From: Moraxella catarrhalis
Lineage (GTDB): Bacteria; Pseudomonadota; Gammaproteobacteria; Pseudomonadales; Moraxellaceae
Length of the DNA stretch: 64,000 bases
Direction: 5' to 3'
Assembly (NCBI RefSeq): GCF_001656295.1
Contig: NZ_LXHE01000002.1
Span: 248,001 to 312,000, forward strand
The translations under genes were made by a program, and so were the position numbers. Below the pieces are notes generated by a model. It worked only from the letters and a program-made list of their open reading frames with translations. It had not been told where the DNA came from and made no database searches. Below, piece by piece: positions 20,265-30,405 of the stretch; the first letter of the stretch is position 1; each line of letters opens with the position of its first letter.

Positions 20265-21278
20265 ATGAAATCAACTCCTAACAAGACCGATCCACTAACT
20301 GTTTATGTTGCAGTGGCTGTATTGAAATATGGCGATGAATTTTTATTAGCTCGGCGCTCCCTCCATCAGCATCAAGGCGGCAAATTAGAATTCGTTGGCG
20401 GTAAAATTCATGCAGATGAATCGCCTGCTTTGGCGGCCGTGCGTGAAGTTCATGAAGAAATTGGACTTAAATTAAATACCGACCAGTTGGTTTTTATGGG
20501 TAAAATCGCTCATGACTATGCGGATAAATCTGTCTGTCTGCACATTTATCAAGCCTGCTTAACCGACTGCCAATATGGCGATTTTCGCCATCGGAGCGTG
20601 GGGCTTGAAAATCAAAGCTTGTATTGGTTTAAACAAGATGAAATCATCGCTAGGGCGCATGAGTTGCCCGCCGCCAATGCGCGTATCTTGGATTGGCTAA
20701 GCTTGCCAAAAGTATTATATATCAGCCATACGCTGAGTGAATTTGGCGGTATGGAAAAATTTGCCAATTATTATGCCCATCATCTGCCTAAGGGGGCGTG
20801 TTTTTATTTACGCCCTTGTATCGGTGTGCATGAGATCATACAGCTATTGGCACTGATGACAGAGTCGCGCGCAGATTTAAGGCTTGTCGTTGGGTGGTCT
20901 GCTTATCACGCGTATCATCAGCAGGGCGGAGATGTCAAAGACTTGATGGTGAAATTAACGCGTGCTGAACTGGATCAATTTAATGCGCATGATCTGCCTG
21001 CTGACCTGCCAATTTGGGTAGGCGTTCATGATGAAAAAGAGGCGCTTGCTGTCAATCAGCTAAACAAAGGCCATCGCGTCTTGGCGGCACTGATTTCACC
21101 AGTTTGCCCAACCGCCACACATCCTGAGACACCAGCGCTTGGCTGGGAGAGATTTCAACACTTAGCGCAGCTTTGTGATGTCCCAAGTCTTGCTTTGGGC
21201 GGCATGCGGCTATCAGATTTACAAAGCGCCAAAGATCATGGGGCGATCGGCATCGCAGGGATCCGTGGTATGATTTAG
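20265..21278 (+). CDS. Nudix hydrolase fused to a ThiE-like domain
   Basis: The N-terminal half (about 1-145) is a Nudix domain with a complete Nudix box at residues 46-68, in which G46, E52, R60, E61, E64, E65 and G67 fit GX5EX7REUXEEXGU. It most resembles MutT/8-oxo-dGTPase enzymes. The C-terminal half (about 150-337) looks like a thiamine-phosphate-synthase/TenI-type TIM barrel, ending in LALGGMRLSDLQSAKDHGAIGIAGIRGM. Nudix-ThiE-like fusions are known in proteobacteria, where the second domain's role is unclear. Whether the ThiE half is catalytic cannot be judged here. It stands alone between hemP and gap. Confidence 0.85.
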   Translation: MKSTPNKTDPLTVYVAVAVLKYGDEFLLARRSLHQHQGGKLEFVGGKIHADESPALAAVREVHEEIGLKLNTDQLVFMGKIAHDYADKSVCLHIYQACLTDCQYGDFRHRSVGLENQSLYWFKQDEIIARAHELPAANARILDWLSLPKVLYISHTLSEFGGMEKFANYYAHHLPKGACFYLRPCIGVHEIIQLLALMTESRADLRLVVGWSAYHAYHQQGGDVKDLMVKLTRAELDQFNAHDLPADLPIWVGVHDEKEALAVNQLNKGHRVLAALISPVCPTATHPETPALGWERFQHLAQLCDVPSLALGGMRLSDLQSAKDHGAIGIAGIRGMI

Positions 21279-21465
21279 CGGATTGACGCAGCGAATGTGA
21301 TCAAAGCTGGCTTTGACTGATCACTGTGATGATATTTACAGTGCAAATAGCCATATTTCAAAAATGAATTAACATTGCTAAGTTTTGAATATTCATTTAT
21401 AATTCTAGTGTTTGTGATCATTTGAATCTTAATTAATTTGACGAAAATACCGTAAGGAAAATACC

Positions 21466-22809
21466 ATGTCAAACCTTTATTCTACTCACTTATCATCTCG
21501 TAAAACCCAAGAGTCTCAAGCGGTTGAATTGCTTGTTGCGTTGAATGCCTTGGCTAATAACCAAGTGGCTGTGACTTTCTTGGGTGAGCGCGCGTCTTTG
21601 GATGTGGCGGCACTGATTGCTTTGCATGATAATCGTGGCGTGGCGCTGGCTGATACTTTGGCGCTGGCTAAGGCTTTGGTTGACAAGGGCTTATCAAATA
21701 CATCGCTTGATATCGCTCACGCGGTTAAAGCACAAAAATCAGCCAATGATTTTAGCAGCGGCAGCCAAGCCAAAGCGACTGATGTGGTGTTGTACGGTTT
21801 TGGTCGCATTGGTCGTATCTTGGCGCGTCTATTAATGAGTCGTCCTGCATCAGAGTCAGGCTTACAGCTTAAAGCTATCGTTGTGCGTCCAGCGGGCGAG
21901 GGCGATTTGGCTAAGCGTGCATCGCTACTAGAGCGCGATTCGGTACATGGTTGGTTTAATGGCTCTGTGCAAGTTGATACCACAAATAATGGTATTATTG
22001 TCAATGGTCGCTTTATTAAGGTGATCTATGCTTCTGATCCATCAGAGGTAGATTATACGGCACATGATATCAATGATGCGATCGTCATCGATAATACAGG
22101 CAAATGGAAAGATGAAGCGGGTCTTGGTAAGCACTTAGCATCCAAAGGCGTCAAAAAAGTGCTTTTAACCGCACCTGCTAAGGGCGAGATCAAGAACGTG
22201 GTATATGGCGTCAACCATGACACCATCGGAGACGACACCATTGTATCAGCGGCCAGCTGTACCACTAATGCCATCACGCCAACCCTGAAAGTGTTGCATG
22301 ATGAATACGGCATTGTAAATGGTCATATGGAGACAATCCACGCATTCACCAATGATCAAAACTTGGTGGATAACCACCATAAAGCCGATCGCCGTGGACG
22401 CGCTGCCCCATTGAACATGGTGATGACTAGCACAGGTGCTGCATCAGCAGTCTCAAAAGCCATCCCTGAGCTTAAAGGCAAGCTGTCAGGTAACGCCATC
22501 CGTGTACCAACACCAAATGTTTCATTGGCGATTTTAAATTTAAACTTCGAAAAATCAGTCGGTGACGCTGACGCGATCAACGCCTTTATTCAATCAAAAG
22601 CCCAAAGTGAACAATGGCAAGCACAGATCGATTATTCAGATTCTCCTGAAGCGGTCTCAACCGATTTTGTGGGTTCTGAAAAAGTGGCAATCTTTGATGC
22701 CAAAGCGACCATTGCTACTGATAACCGTGCCACCTTATATGTTTGGTATGATAATGAGATGGGTTATAGCACCCAAGTGATCCGCGTGGCTGAACAGATG
22801 GCAAAATAA
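21466..22809 (+). CDS. gap: Glyceraldehyde-3-phosphate dehydrogenase, long form
   Basis: The enzyme oxidises glyceraldehyde-3-phosphate to 1,3-bisphosphoglycerate with NAD(P), or the reverse. Length is 447 aa, about 110 more than classical GAPDH; the surplus is an N-terminal helical extension (residues 1-105). The Rossmann motif YGFGRIGR follows at about 109. The catalytic cysteine is C265 in SAASCTTNAITP, and the C-terminal WYDNEMGYS is conserved. Long-form GAPDHs of this kind occur in Acinetobacter, Pseudomonas and Vibrio, and a gluconeogenic role is often proposed. A good Shine-Dalgarno (AAGGAAA) precedes the ATG. Confidence 0.93.
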   Translation: MSNLYSTHLSSRKTQESQAVELLVALNALANNQVAVTFLGERASLDVAALIALHDNRGVALADTLALAKALVDKGLSNTSLDIAHAVKAQKSANDFSSGSQAKATDVVLYGFGRIGRILARLLMSRPASESGLQLKAIVVRPAGEGDLAKRASLLERDSVHGWFNGSVQVDTTNNGIIVNGRFIKVIYASDPSEVDYTAHDINDAIVIDNTGKWKDEAGLGKHLASKGVKKVLLTAPAKGEIKNVVYGVNHDTIGDDTIVSAASCTTNAITPTLKVLHDEYGIVNGHMETIHAFTNDQNLVDNHHKADRRGRAAPLNMVMTSTGAASAVSKAIPELKGKLSGNAIRVPTPNVSLAILNLNFEKSVGDADAINAFIQSKAQSEQWQAQIDYSDSPEAVSTDFVGSEKVAIFDAKATIATDNRATLYVWYDNEMGYSTQVIRVAEQMAK

Positions 22810-22830
22810 CCTAATTTATTTTGTTTAATC

Positions 22831-22870
22831 AAAAAAGCTCATCAGCTTAGTAGGTTGATGGGCTTTTATT
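22831..22870 (+). terminator. Terminator after gap
   Basis: An AAAAAAGCTCATCA arm pairs with TTGATGGGCTTTTATT across a 10-bp loop, followed by T-rich sequence, 20 bp after the gap stop. Confidence 0.75.
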
Positions 22871-22978
22871 TTATATGGTATATTTGATATTTTTCCTAAT
22901 TAATATAATACATTTTAGATAAAATTTGGTAAAAATTTATTGCAAGTGAGTTAAATAAAATATAGGGAAATTCAAACC

Positions 22979-23540
22979 ATGTCTAGAACATTAATAACTG
23001 ACAACCTATAGGAGCAACTAAAAACAACAATGAAGGTTCACGGTTGTCATCAATGGAAGAATGACTGCACTATAATGGAAGCCATACTTTGGAAACTAAG
23101 AACAGGCACTCCATGGCGAGACATACCTACCGAACTAGGTTTATGGAAAACAGCTTATAACCACTTTCATCAATGGTCTAAAAAGGGGCTGTGGCAGAAT
23201 TTTATCAGTTTGTACGGTGTCATCAACATGTAAGTGGCGCTCGGCGTGGTGAAGAGCGAGCAATTAGATTCAGTCGTGGCGGAAGCACGACAATAATACA
23301 CCTATGTGTGGACGCGCATGGAAATCCGATCGATTTTAAAATCACTGGGGGTGAAGTGCACGACAGTCAAGTTGCAAACGACCTAATAGAAGTGATTGAA
23401 CAGGCAGAATATTTTATAGCTGACAAAGGTAAGATTTGCAGATAATCAGAGATAAAGCGAGAGAACAGGGCATGCAACACGCAATTTTAACTCTACGCTT
23501 TACCTAGCTTGTACTATTATTCACTGTAAGTTAAATTAGA
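22979..23540 (+). mobile_element. Decayed IS5-family transposase gene
   Basis: Remains of an IS5-type DDE transposase. Translation from the ATG at 22979 gives MSRTLITDNL, then a TAG where a tryptophan is expected. It continues as an IS5-type N-terminal domain (MEAILWKLRTGTPWRDIP, WKTAYNHFHQWSKKGLW). After about 23230 the frame changes, resuming with SGARRGEERAIRFSRGGSTT and CVDAHGNPIDFKITGGEVHDSQ, which holds a catalytic Asp. A second frameshift leads to IIRDKAREQGMQ. A deletion then joins directly to the transposase C-terminus (NSTLYLACTIIHCKLN, stop near 23540). The element cannot encode an active transposase. It borders the nuclease/helicase island. Confidence 0.85.
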
Positions 23541-23553
23541 CAGACCCTAACAA
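23478..23553 (+). repeat. Left copy of island-flanking direct repeat (transposase 3' end)
   Basis: The first 45 bp (23478-23522) are identical to 27154-27198. The next 31 bp match at 23 positions. Read in frame, both copies encode the C-terminal end of an IS5-type transposase (NSTLYLACTII...), so the repeat derives from an IS right end. Confidence 0.9.
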
Positions 23554-23572
23554 CTTAGAGTATTATATATTC

Positions 23573-23596
23573 ATATCAATATCAATATCAATATCA
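23573..23596. repeat. Hexanucleotide tandem repeat (ATATCA)4
   Basis: Four perfect copies of ATATCA lie about 90 bp upstream of the DUF2075 gene and about 32 bp upstream of its likely -35 box. Such short repeats can slip and change in number. Confidence 0.85.
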
Positions 23597-23628
23597 GAAA
23601 AGAAACTGTCAACAAGCTCAGTTAAAAA

Positions 23629-23657
23629 TTGACTTGCTTCTATCTAAGTTATATTAA
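23629..23657 (+). promoter_or_regulatory. Probable promoter of the DUF2075 gene
   Basis: TTGACT at 23629-23634 and TATTAA at 23652-23657 are separated by 17 bp; an overlapping TATATT at 23650-23655 is an alternative -10. The predicted start is about 23 bp before the ATG. Confidence 0.5.
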
Positions 23658-23686
23658 TTCTACTCACAACACATTATGGACAATGC

Positions 23687-25717
23687 ATGATTAATCATAA
23701 AAAGTGCGGTTGGGCTGGCTCTATATCTGAATTTTGCAATACTGAAACAACAGTTATTGTTGACTCTTGTATTAAGTTTTACACTCTTCACTACAATGAG
23801 ACAGCAGAGCAAATAAAGTCTCAAATTTATGCTTGGCAAGATAGCTTCAGTTATCTTAAGGGGTGTTTAGCCAATTACCCTTATCCTGATGACCTAATAA
23901 TATTTGAGTACATACTACCTAGAAGTGGCTTGTCTCGACCAGATGTAATTATTATTCAAAAGCGTGATTCTGGCAGAATAGATTTAAAAGTCATAGAGTT
24001 CAAGAGTCATCCCAACCTACAAGAGAATGAAAAGTGGCAGCTTAGAGTATATTTACAAAAACTAAGCTATTACCATAGCTTTACCCATGATTATGTTAGC
24101 AATATTGAAGGTATTTTAATATCTGTTCATCCCTCATGGGATGATTCATACTATGTAGATAACGAGCATGACCTAACTATTGTTGGCCGTTATTGCTTAT
24201 TAGAAATCTTAAAAGAGACTGTATCTTGTCCAAACCCTCTCTCATCGACAGTTAAGTTGAATAAAAGCAGCTCTAAAGAATTATTACTTCAATTCCTGGA
24301 CTCACAATACATACCCTCGCCAGCTATCGTGCATAGCGCAAGAATATTATTTCATAATCGTGATATACCGCGTATATCTACTGTTGAAAGTAGTAACTTC
24401 TATAATGTTTTGGAGCAGGTTGAAAGTATTATTGAAAAAGCTCAGAACGATAGAACGCATCATTTAGTTTTAGTTCATGGTGAGCCTGGATCTGGCAAAA
24501 CATTTTTAGGTTTGAAAATAGCTCATAAAGACTATAGTCAGCATATTAATCCAGGGCAGGCAGTATTCTTATCGGGTAATAGACCTTTGGTTGATGTACT
24601 AGCGAACCTAACAAATGATACATTTGTGCAGCATCTATATAAGTTTAAAAACGAGTATAAGCCACTGTCTAATAATGCAACCCAGACCCCCTATGAAAAT
24701 ATTTTCATATTTGATGAGGCTCAGAGAGCTTGGGATGAAAACAAAGTTAACCATACGTTTAATAACGTCTCGATGTCTGAGCCTGATATTATATTAGATA
24801 TTGCAAGCCGCGTAACGCAACAATGGAGTGTCACTGTTGCGCTCATTGGTCAAGGCCAAGAGATTAAAGGTGGCGAAGAGGCTGGTCTAGAGCTGTGGGC
24901 CAATGCTGTAAGACAGGTAAGTATTAATAAACAAATTGGCTATTATGTCCATGGATCGCCAACAGACCTCATTCACTTTCAAAGTAACATGCCCGCGAAC
25001 GTGTATCTAGATAACTCTGATCATCTTTTTCTTAATAGCGCATTACGTAATCATGATGCACATCAATATCACAAGTTTATCAACAGCTTTTTAGAAGGGG
25101 AGTTTGCCCAAGCAGCTCAGTACTTCTCACTGATAAAAGATAAGTATTTATTTAGATGGACTGATAGCATAAAAGCAGCCAAATCAACTTTAACTGGGTA
25201 TGCCAGCAATATTAAAACAGAAGACGGTCGCTTTCAGTATGGTGCCTTGTATTCGACGACATCCACCAAACCCAAACATTTTAAAGTGTTTACTAAAACT
25301 ACTTTTTATAAGGTGCCGGACTATGTCATATATCACAATTATCGCGAGCTAAGAGGCTTAAATAGTAGAGAAAACAACTTAGAGGCTGAGGACTTTATGC
25401 GTTGGCAACAACACGAAGAACGCTATTCTAATTGCTTGGTTTATGCTGCTACAGAATATGAATGCCAGGGTTTAGAGCTTGATATGGCGCTAGTTGAATG
25501 GGGTGATGATTTGATATACCAGAATAATAATTGGCAGCATAAACCTAATACTTATAAAGAGCGTGATAAAGATGCACAAAACCCAAAGCAGCTAATTAAG
25601 AACACCTACCGTGTTTTATTAACTCGTGGTCGTGATGCCACCATAGTCTTTATAGACGACCAACTGTTACAGCAGCTATTTATCAGGTGTGGCGTCCCAA
25701 AATTAGCTTCCAACTAG
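23687..25717 (+). CDS. DUF2075 (Schlafen group 3-like) helicase with N-terminal nuclease-like domain
   Basis: A 676-aa protein with two parts. Residues about 40-170 look like a PD-(D/E)xK nuclease fold: RPD (D86) is followed by the strand KVIEFK with E104 and K106. Residues about 255-670 are a DUF2075/SLFN group 3 superfamily-1 type helicase. It has Walker A HGEPGSGKT (G265-T272), Walker B IFIFDEAQ (D343, E344), a motif III-like LIGQGQEIKGG, a motif V-like EYECQGLELD and a motif VI-like NTYRVLLTRGRD. All key motifs look intact. The substrate is unknown; ATP-dependent nucleic-acid processing is inferred. The start lacks a strong Shine-Dalgarno. The gene converges on the DUF3427-DUF3883 gene with a 13-bp gap, and both lie between IS-derived repeats. 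Confidence 0.85.
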   Translation: MINHKKCGWAGSISEFCNTETTVIVDSCIKFYTLHYNETAEQIKSQIYAWQDSFSYLKGCLANYPYPDDLIIFEYILPRSGLSRPDVIIIQKRDSGRIDLKVIEFKSHPNLQENEKWQLRVYLQKLSYYHSFTHDYVSNIEGILISVHPSWDDSYYVDNEHDLTIVGRYCLLEILKETVSCPNPLSSTVKLNKSSSKELLLQFLDSQYIPSPAIVHSARILFHNRDIPRISTVESSNFYNVLEQVESIIEKAQNDRTHHLVLVHGEPGSGKTFLGLKIAHKDYSQHINPGQAVFLSGNRPLVDVLANLTNDTFVQHLYKFKNEYKPLSNNATQTPYENIFIFDEAQRAWDENKVNHTFNNVSMSEPDIILDIASRVTQQWSVTVALIGQGQEIKGGEEAGLELWANAVRQVSINKQIGYYVHGSPTDLIHFQSNMPANVYLDNSDHLFLNSALRNHDAHQYHKFINSFLEGEFAQAAQYFSLIKDKYLFRWTDSIKAAKSTLTGYASNIKTEDGRFQYGALYSTTSTKPKHFKVFTKTTFYKVPDYVIYHNYRELRGLNSRENNLEAEDFMRWQQHEERYSNCLVYAATEYECQGLELDMALVEWGDDLIYQNNNWQHKPNTYKERDKDAQNPKQLIKNTYRVLLTRGRDATIVFIDDQLLQQLFIRCGVPKLASN

Positions 25718-25730
25718 AAATAGAAGTAGA

Positions 25731-26747
25731 TTAAGCTTTTAATCTGACTCTGTATTCAGTCGGTATCATGTCGTGTAGTGAGCTATCTAATAGCTCACTA
25801 GCACTAATAGTATAGAATTTTGCTGCACGTACTTTCTCATCTAAGTCATAAACTCTATAGATGATATAGTTCTCTTTATAACGTTCAGCAGCAGCAAGCT
25901 CCCTGGTAGAGATGTAAAAATCTGCATTTGCACTTTGTGTAGTCGTCTTCACCTCAATGTATTTTGGAGTGCCATCTGAGTTATATGACTTAATATCGTA
26001 ACCCAAGCCGTCGCCTATCAACTTAGAGCTGTGCTCTACAGAACCTGCTAGATCCTGCCTACCTAATGATTCAAGTAATCTTTTTTCTTCTTCTACTACC
26101 AACTCCTCACCTAAAGAACCTATCTGCTTTTGGCGCTCAATAGTTAGATCTATTGATCCTGGAGGTGTTACTAAAAAATAACTCTTAGCTTCACTGCTTG
26201 TTTTCTTCTTCGCAGCGGGTCTTGGAGTTTTTATTAGTCCTGATTTCTTATTATCTGACTCAGCCTTTAGGCCACTGCTTTTATAACCAGATAGGTTTTT
26301 CACGAAGTTTAAATTTTTTACGTTATCCCAATCAATAAGCTGCCACTCAAAATAAACTGGCTTCTCTTGATCAGGATCATGCGATAGATAGCTTAATCGG
26401 CCTAGATATCGATAATTCTCTTTCTTATTTTGCCTTAAAAATAAATATATGCTATGTTTATCAGCATCAAAATTAATTAGATCTATAATTTCCCTACTGC
26501 CAAGATGTTTACTCGGTTGCGATTGCCACGTTAAAACACCTTTGTGAGAAATCCTCTCGTCAAACTGATGCTCACCTTCTCTATGACCTAGCGTGACATA
26601 GAATACCCAGCTTAAATCATCTTGATGAGTCCGAAGCATACCACTGATACCCCAAGTTCCAGCCCCTGGTGTGAACTTTGAGTCTCCCCCAAATAACTTA
26701 TGCACATCTTCTCTGTTGTAGAGTTCACCCAATTCTAGTTTTTTCAT
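25731..26747 (-). CDS. DUF3427-DUF3883 fusion protein, putative nuclease
   Basis: A 338-aa protein. The ATG at 26747 is preferred because AAGGTG lies 5 bp upstream; an in-frame ATG six codons earlier lacks this. Residues about 5-145 resemble a DUF3427 domain (GGDSKFTPGAGTWGISGML, LTWQSQPSKHLGSREI). A basic Lys/Pro/Ser linker covers about 150-195. Residues about 205-320 form a DUF3883 ('NO VEIN'-type) domain with the PD-(D/E)xK-like signature D251-x13-E265-V-K267 in GYDIKSY...YIEVKTT. DUF3427 normally sits at the C-terminus of defence-associated helicases; here it is fused to a nuclease-like domain instead. It converges on the DUF2075 gene. A role in foreign-DNA restriction is inferred, not shown. 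Confidence 0.75.
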   Translation of the reverse strand: MKKLELGELYNREDVHKLFGGDSKFTPGAGTWGISGMLRTHQDDLSWVFYVTLGHREGEHQFDERISHKGVLTWQSQPSKHLGSREIIDLINFDADKHSIYLFLRQNKKENYRYLGRLSYLSHDPDQEKPVYFEWQLIDWDNVKNLNFVKNLSGYKSSGLKAESDNKKSGLIKTPRPAAKKKTSSEAKSYFLVTPPGSIDLTIERQKQIGSLGEELVVEEEKRLLESLGRQDLAGSVEHSSKLIGDGLGYDIKSYNSDGTPKYIEVKTTTQSANADFYISTRELAAAERYKENYIIYRVYDLDEKVRAAKFYTISASELLDSSLHDMIPTEYRVRLKA

Positions 26748-27153
26748 ATAGCACCTTGTTATCAAAGCTCACTATCAGTGACATAGATTAATATGTACAT
26801 ACGATTTCTTATTTTTAACACATTAACTTACTATTATAATCAAAGAAATCTAAAATAGCTACAAGATAGCCGACGACAGATTTTACTTATACTACCGCTT
26901 CGGAGCACAAAACCGTAGCAGTTTAATCATTCGCTGACTATAATGAGAAGGGGGAGGGAATGGATCAGCTAAATAATAGCATCGCTCTATTTGTACTTCA
27001 TAGATATCGTTCAAGTATAATTTGCATCTAATAAATAACAGTAATTCATCTATAGCTTTTTCAATAGGTTTTATCAATGACTTCATTTAGTTGAAAATAT
27101 GTTCGCTTGATTAAAGCATTTTCGCAGTATAGCAACACCTTATGGAAAGCTAG
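26748..27153. other. Intergenic region upstream of the DUF3427-DUF3883 gene
   Basis: This AT-rich stretch holds the promoter region of the minus-strand DUF3427-DUF3883 gene. A 64-codon minus-strand frame (26892-27086) starts with MKSLIKPIEKAIDELLLFIR but has no ribosome binding site and no recognisable family, so it is not called a gene. Confidence 0.5.
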
Positions 27154-27229
27154 CACGCAATTTTAACTCTACGCTTTACCTAGCTTGTACTATTATTCGC
27201 TGTAAGTTCAATTGGATAGGTCTTAATAA
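27154..27229 (+). repeat. Right copy of island-flanking direct repeat (transposase 3' end)
   Basis: Identical to 23478-23522 over its first 45 bp, then 23 of 31 positions match. It encodes only the last residues of an IS5-type transposase (NSTLYLACTIIRCKFN) with no transposase sequence before it, so it is an orphan IS end. It stops about 14 bp from the end of the neighbouring acetyltransferase gene. Confidence 0.9.
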
Positions 27230-27243
27230 TACAATTTGGATTT

Positions 27244-27765
27244 TCAAAACTGAATCCAATATCGGCGAGTAATTTTGTCATTGACACTTAGCTTATCTGC
27301 CAAAATGCCGCCTTGATTTTCGATGACTTTGGCTGATGCTAAATTGGTGTCATCGCAGGTGATTAGCACCTGTGTTAAGCCTTTTTCTTGGCAATGTGTT
27401 AAGGCAAGCTTAAGCATTTGACTGGCGATGCTCTGACCCCAATGATCTGGATGGGTGCTATAGCCGATGTTTCCGCCTTGCGCTTTTAAGAAGTCATTCA
27501 GCTCATACCGTACATTGATGATGCCAAGCACTCGCCCAAGCTCATCCACACCCAAAAAAGTAGCATCCGCGACTTTAAAAAACGCTTCATTGGGCGCAGG
27601 CGTGCCTGCAGGTGCATGAGCAAAATCTAGCCAATCTTCATAACGATCAAACAGCGAAAGCGATGCGCCATGCAGCACCAAGCCCTTGTCATCAAAGGCT
27701 TTGGCAAGTGATAAAATCTGCGACTGATGGGCGAGTGTCGGTGCAATGAGTGAAATCTTAGGCAT
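27244..27765 (-). CDS. GNAT family N-acetyltransferase
   Basis: A 173-aa cytoplasmic acetyltransferase of the GNAT fold. The protein has a beta-strand core with LGRVLGIINVRYELN, the acetyl-CoA loop region NIGYSTHPDHWGQSIASQMLKLAL and a C-terminal NLASAKVIENQGGIL, typical of YjaB/RimJ-like enzymes. The ATG at 27765 was chosen because AAGGA lies 6 bp upstream; the ATG two codons earlier sits on top of that site. The substrate is unknown. It is the first core gene to the right of the IS-bracketed island and is divergent from obgE. Confidence 0.85.
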   Translation of the reverse strand: MPKISLIAPTLAHQSQILSLAKAFDDKGLVLHGASLSLFDRYEDWLDFAHAPAGTPAPNEAFFKVADATFLGVDELGRVLGIINVRYELNDFLKAQGGNIGYSTHPDHWGQSIASQMLKLALTHCQEKGLTQVLITCDDTNLASAKVIENQGGILADKLSVNDKITRRYWIQF

Positions 27766-27880
27766 GATCATTCCTTAAACTTTGTTATGATGGGTTTTAT
27801 TTTACCGCATAAATGATTTTGTGTTTTGTTATTTTTCAATCATTGGGCAATTTGTGCTACAATATTCACCAATTAACTAA

Positions 27881-29110
<1,230 letters not shown>

Positions 29111-29200
29111 TAGTGGGCTTTTATCATAGACTTTTAGGTTTTATCAGCGTTTTATGGATGCGTCTTTAGCATCCTACTGCTTTTTTATTTGAGAAGTGTC

Positions 29201-30313
29201 TTGAAAACTAAATTACGCCGTGTCGTCGTCAAAATCGGTTCATCTTTATTGACTAATAATGGTCGCGGACTGGATCGAACCGCCATTTATGAGTGGGCGC
29301 GCCAAATCTCGATTCTGCACGCCAAAGGTATTGAAGTGGTTTTGGTATCAAGTGGGGCTGTGGCAGAAGGTGTGGTACGCATGAATTTGCCTGAACGCCC
29401 AAAAAAGCTAGAAGCCTTGCAAGCCTGTGCCTCAATTGGTCAAATGGGGCTCATTGAAACTTGGTGGCAAGCGCTGATCCAAAAAGGCGTTCAGTCCTCG
29501 CAAGTGCTTTTGACGCATGATGATTTGACGAATCGCTCACGCTATTTAAATATCTCTCAAACCATCGGTCAGCTACTTGACTGGGGTGTGGTGCCTGTCA
29601 TCAATGAAAATGACACCATCAGTTTTGATGAGATCAAATTTGGTGATAATGACAGCTTAGGTGCGATGGCAGCAGCGATGGTTCATGCTGATTTTTATAT
29701 CATTTTGACCGATCAAGATGGCGTGTTTACCGATAATCCTAGAAATAATCCAAATGCAACGCTCATCAGTCAAGAGCGCGCCATGGCGGATTATTTGTTT
29801 GAGGTGGCGGGTGATGGCGGTAAATGGGGCAGCGGCGGCATGCTTACTAAGATTCGAGCCGCACGCTTGGCGGCGATGGGTCAATGCCAAACCGTCATCG
29901 CTAACGGCAAAGTTGATGATGTGATAATCCGCTTGGCGGCAGGTGAGCGTATCGGCACACGCCTGACAACTGACAGTAAAGATAAGCTGATCGCGCGCAA
30001 GCAGTGGCTGGCGGCTCATATCCGCATGGCAGGTACCTTGATTGTGGATGATGGCGCTAAAGCTGCCATCACCACCAACCACAAAAGCTTGCTACCGATT
30101 GGTGTGGTTGAGGTTCATGGCGTATTTGATGATGGCGATGTGGTTGAGATTATTGATAAAAACAAAACTCGTATCGCTGTTGGTCAAGTGGGTTTTTCGT
30201 CAACAGATGCCAAAAAGATCGTCCAAAAAAAATCTACCGAGATTCCCAAAATCCTGCATGGCGTTGACGAAAAATCCGTCATGGTACACCGTGATGATAT
30301 GGCAATTTTATGA
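29201..30313 (+). CDS. proB: Glutamate 5-kinase
   Basis: ProB phosphorylates glutamate in the first step of proline synthesis. The amino-acid kinase domain (about 1-255) has VVKIGSSLLT, VSSGAVAEG and the substrate segment PVINENDTISFDEIKFGDNDSL. A C-terminal PUA domain covers about 280-360. Start codon is uncertain: TTG at 29201 has GAGAAG four bases upstream, while an in-frame TTG at 29189 would add four residues. No ATG gives a full-length protein. It is about 90 bp downstream of obgE and may share its transcript. Confidence 0.93.
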   Translation: MKTKLRRVVVKIGSSLLTNNGRGLDRTAIYEWARQISILHAKGIEVVLVSSGAVAEGVVRMNLPERPKKLEALQACASIGQMGLIETWWQALIQKGVQSSQVLLTHDDLTNRSRYLNISQTIGQLLDWGVVPVINENDTISFDEIKFGDNDSLGAMAAAMVHADFYIILTDQDGVFTDNPRNNPNATLISQERAMADYLFEVAGDGGKWGSGGMLTKIRAARLAAMGQCQTVIANGKVDDVIIRLAAGERIGTRLTTDSKDKLIARKQWLAAHIRMAGTLIVDDGAKAAITTNHKSLLPIGVVEVHGVFDDGDVVEIIDKNKTRIAVGQVGFSSTDAKKIVQKKSTEIPKILHGVDEKSVMVHRDDMAIL

Positions 30314-30405
30314 CTTTATACAATAAAACAGACAGTGATTTTTTGACTTAAATGATTTGACAAATTCAGTCAGTCAAACCCAAAAACAAATTGATAGAGA
30401 CAGTT

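Noticed and set aside
26892-27086. A 64-codon minus-strand frame in the island
   Set aside because: No ribosome binding site, no recognisable family, and it lies in AT-rich sequence next to IS debris. It cannot be supported as a gene.
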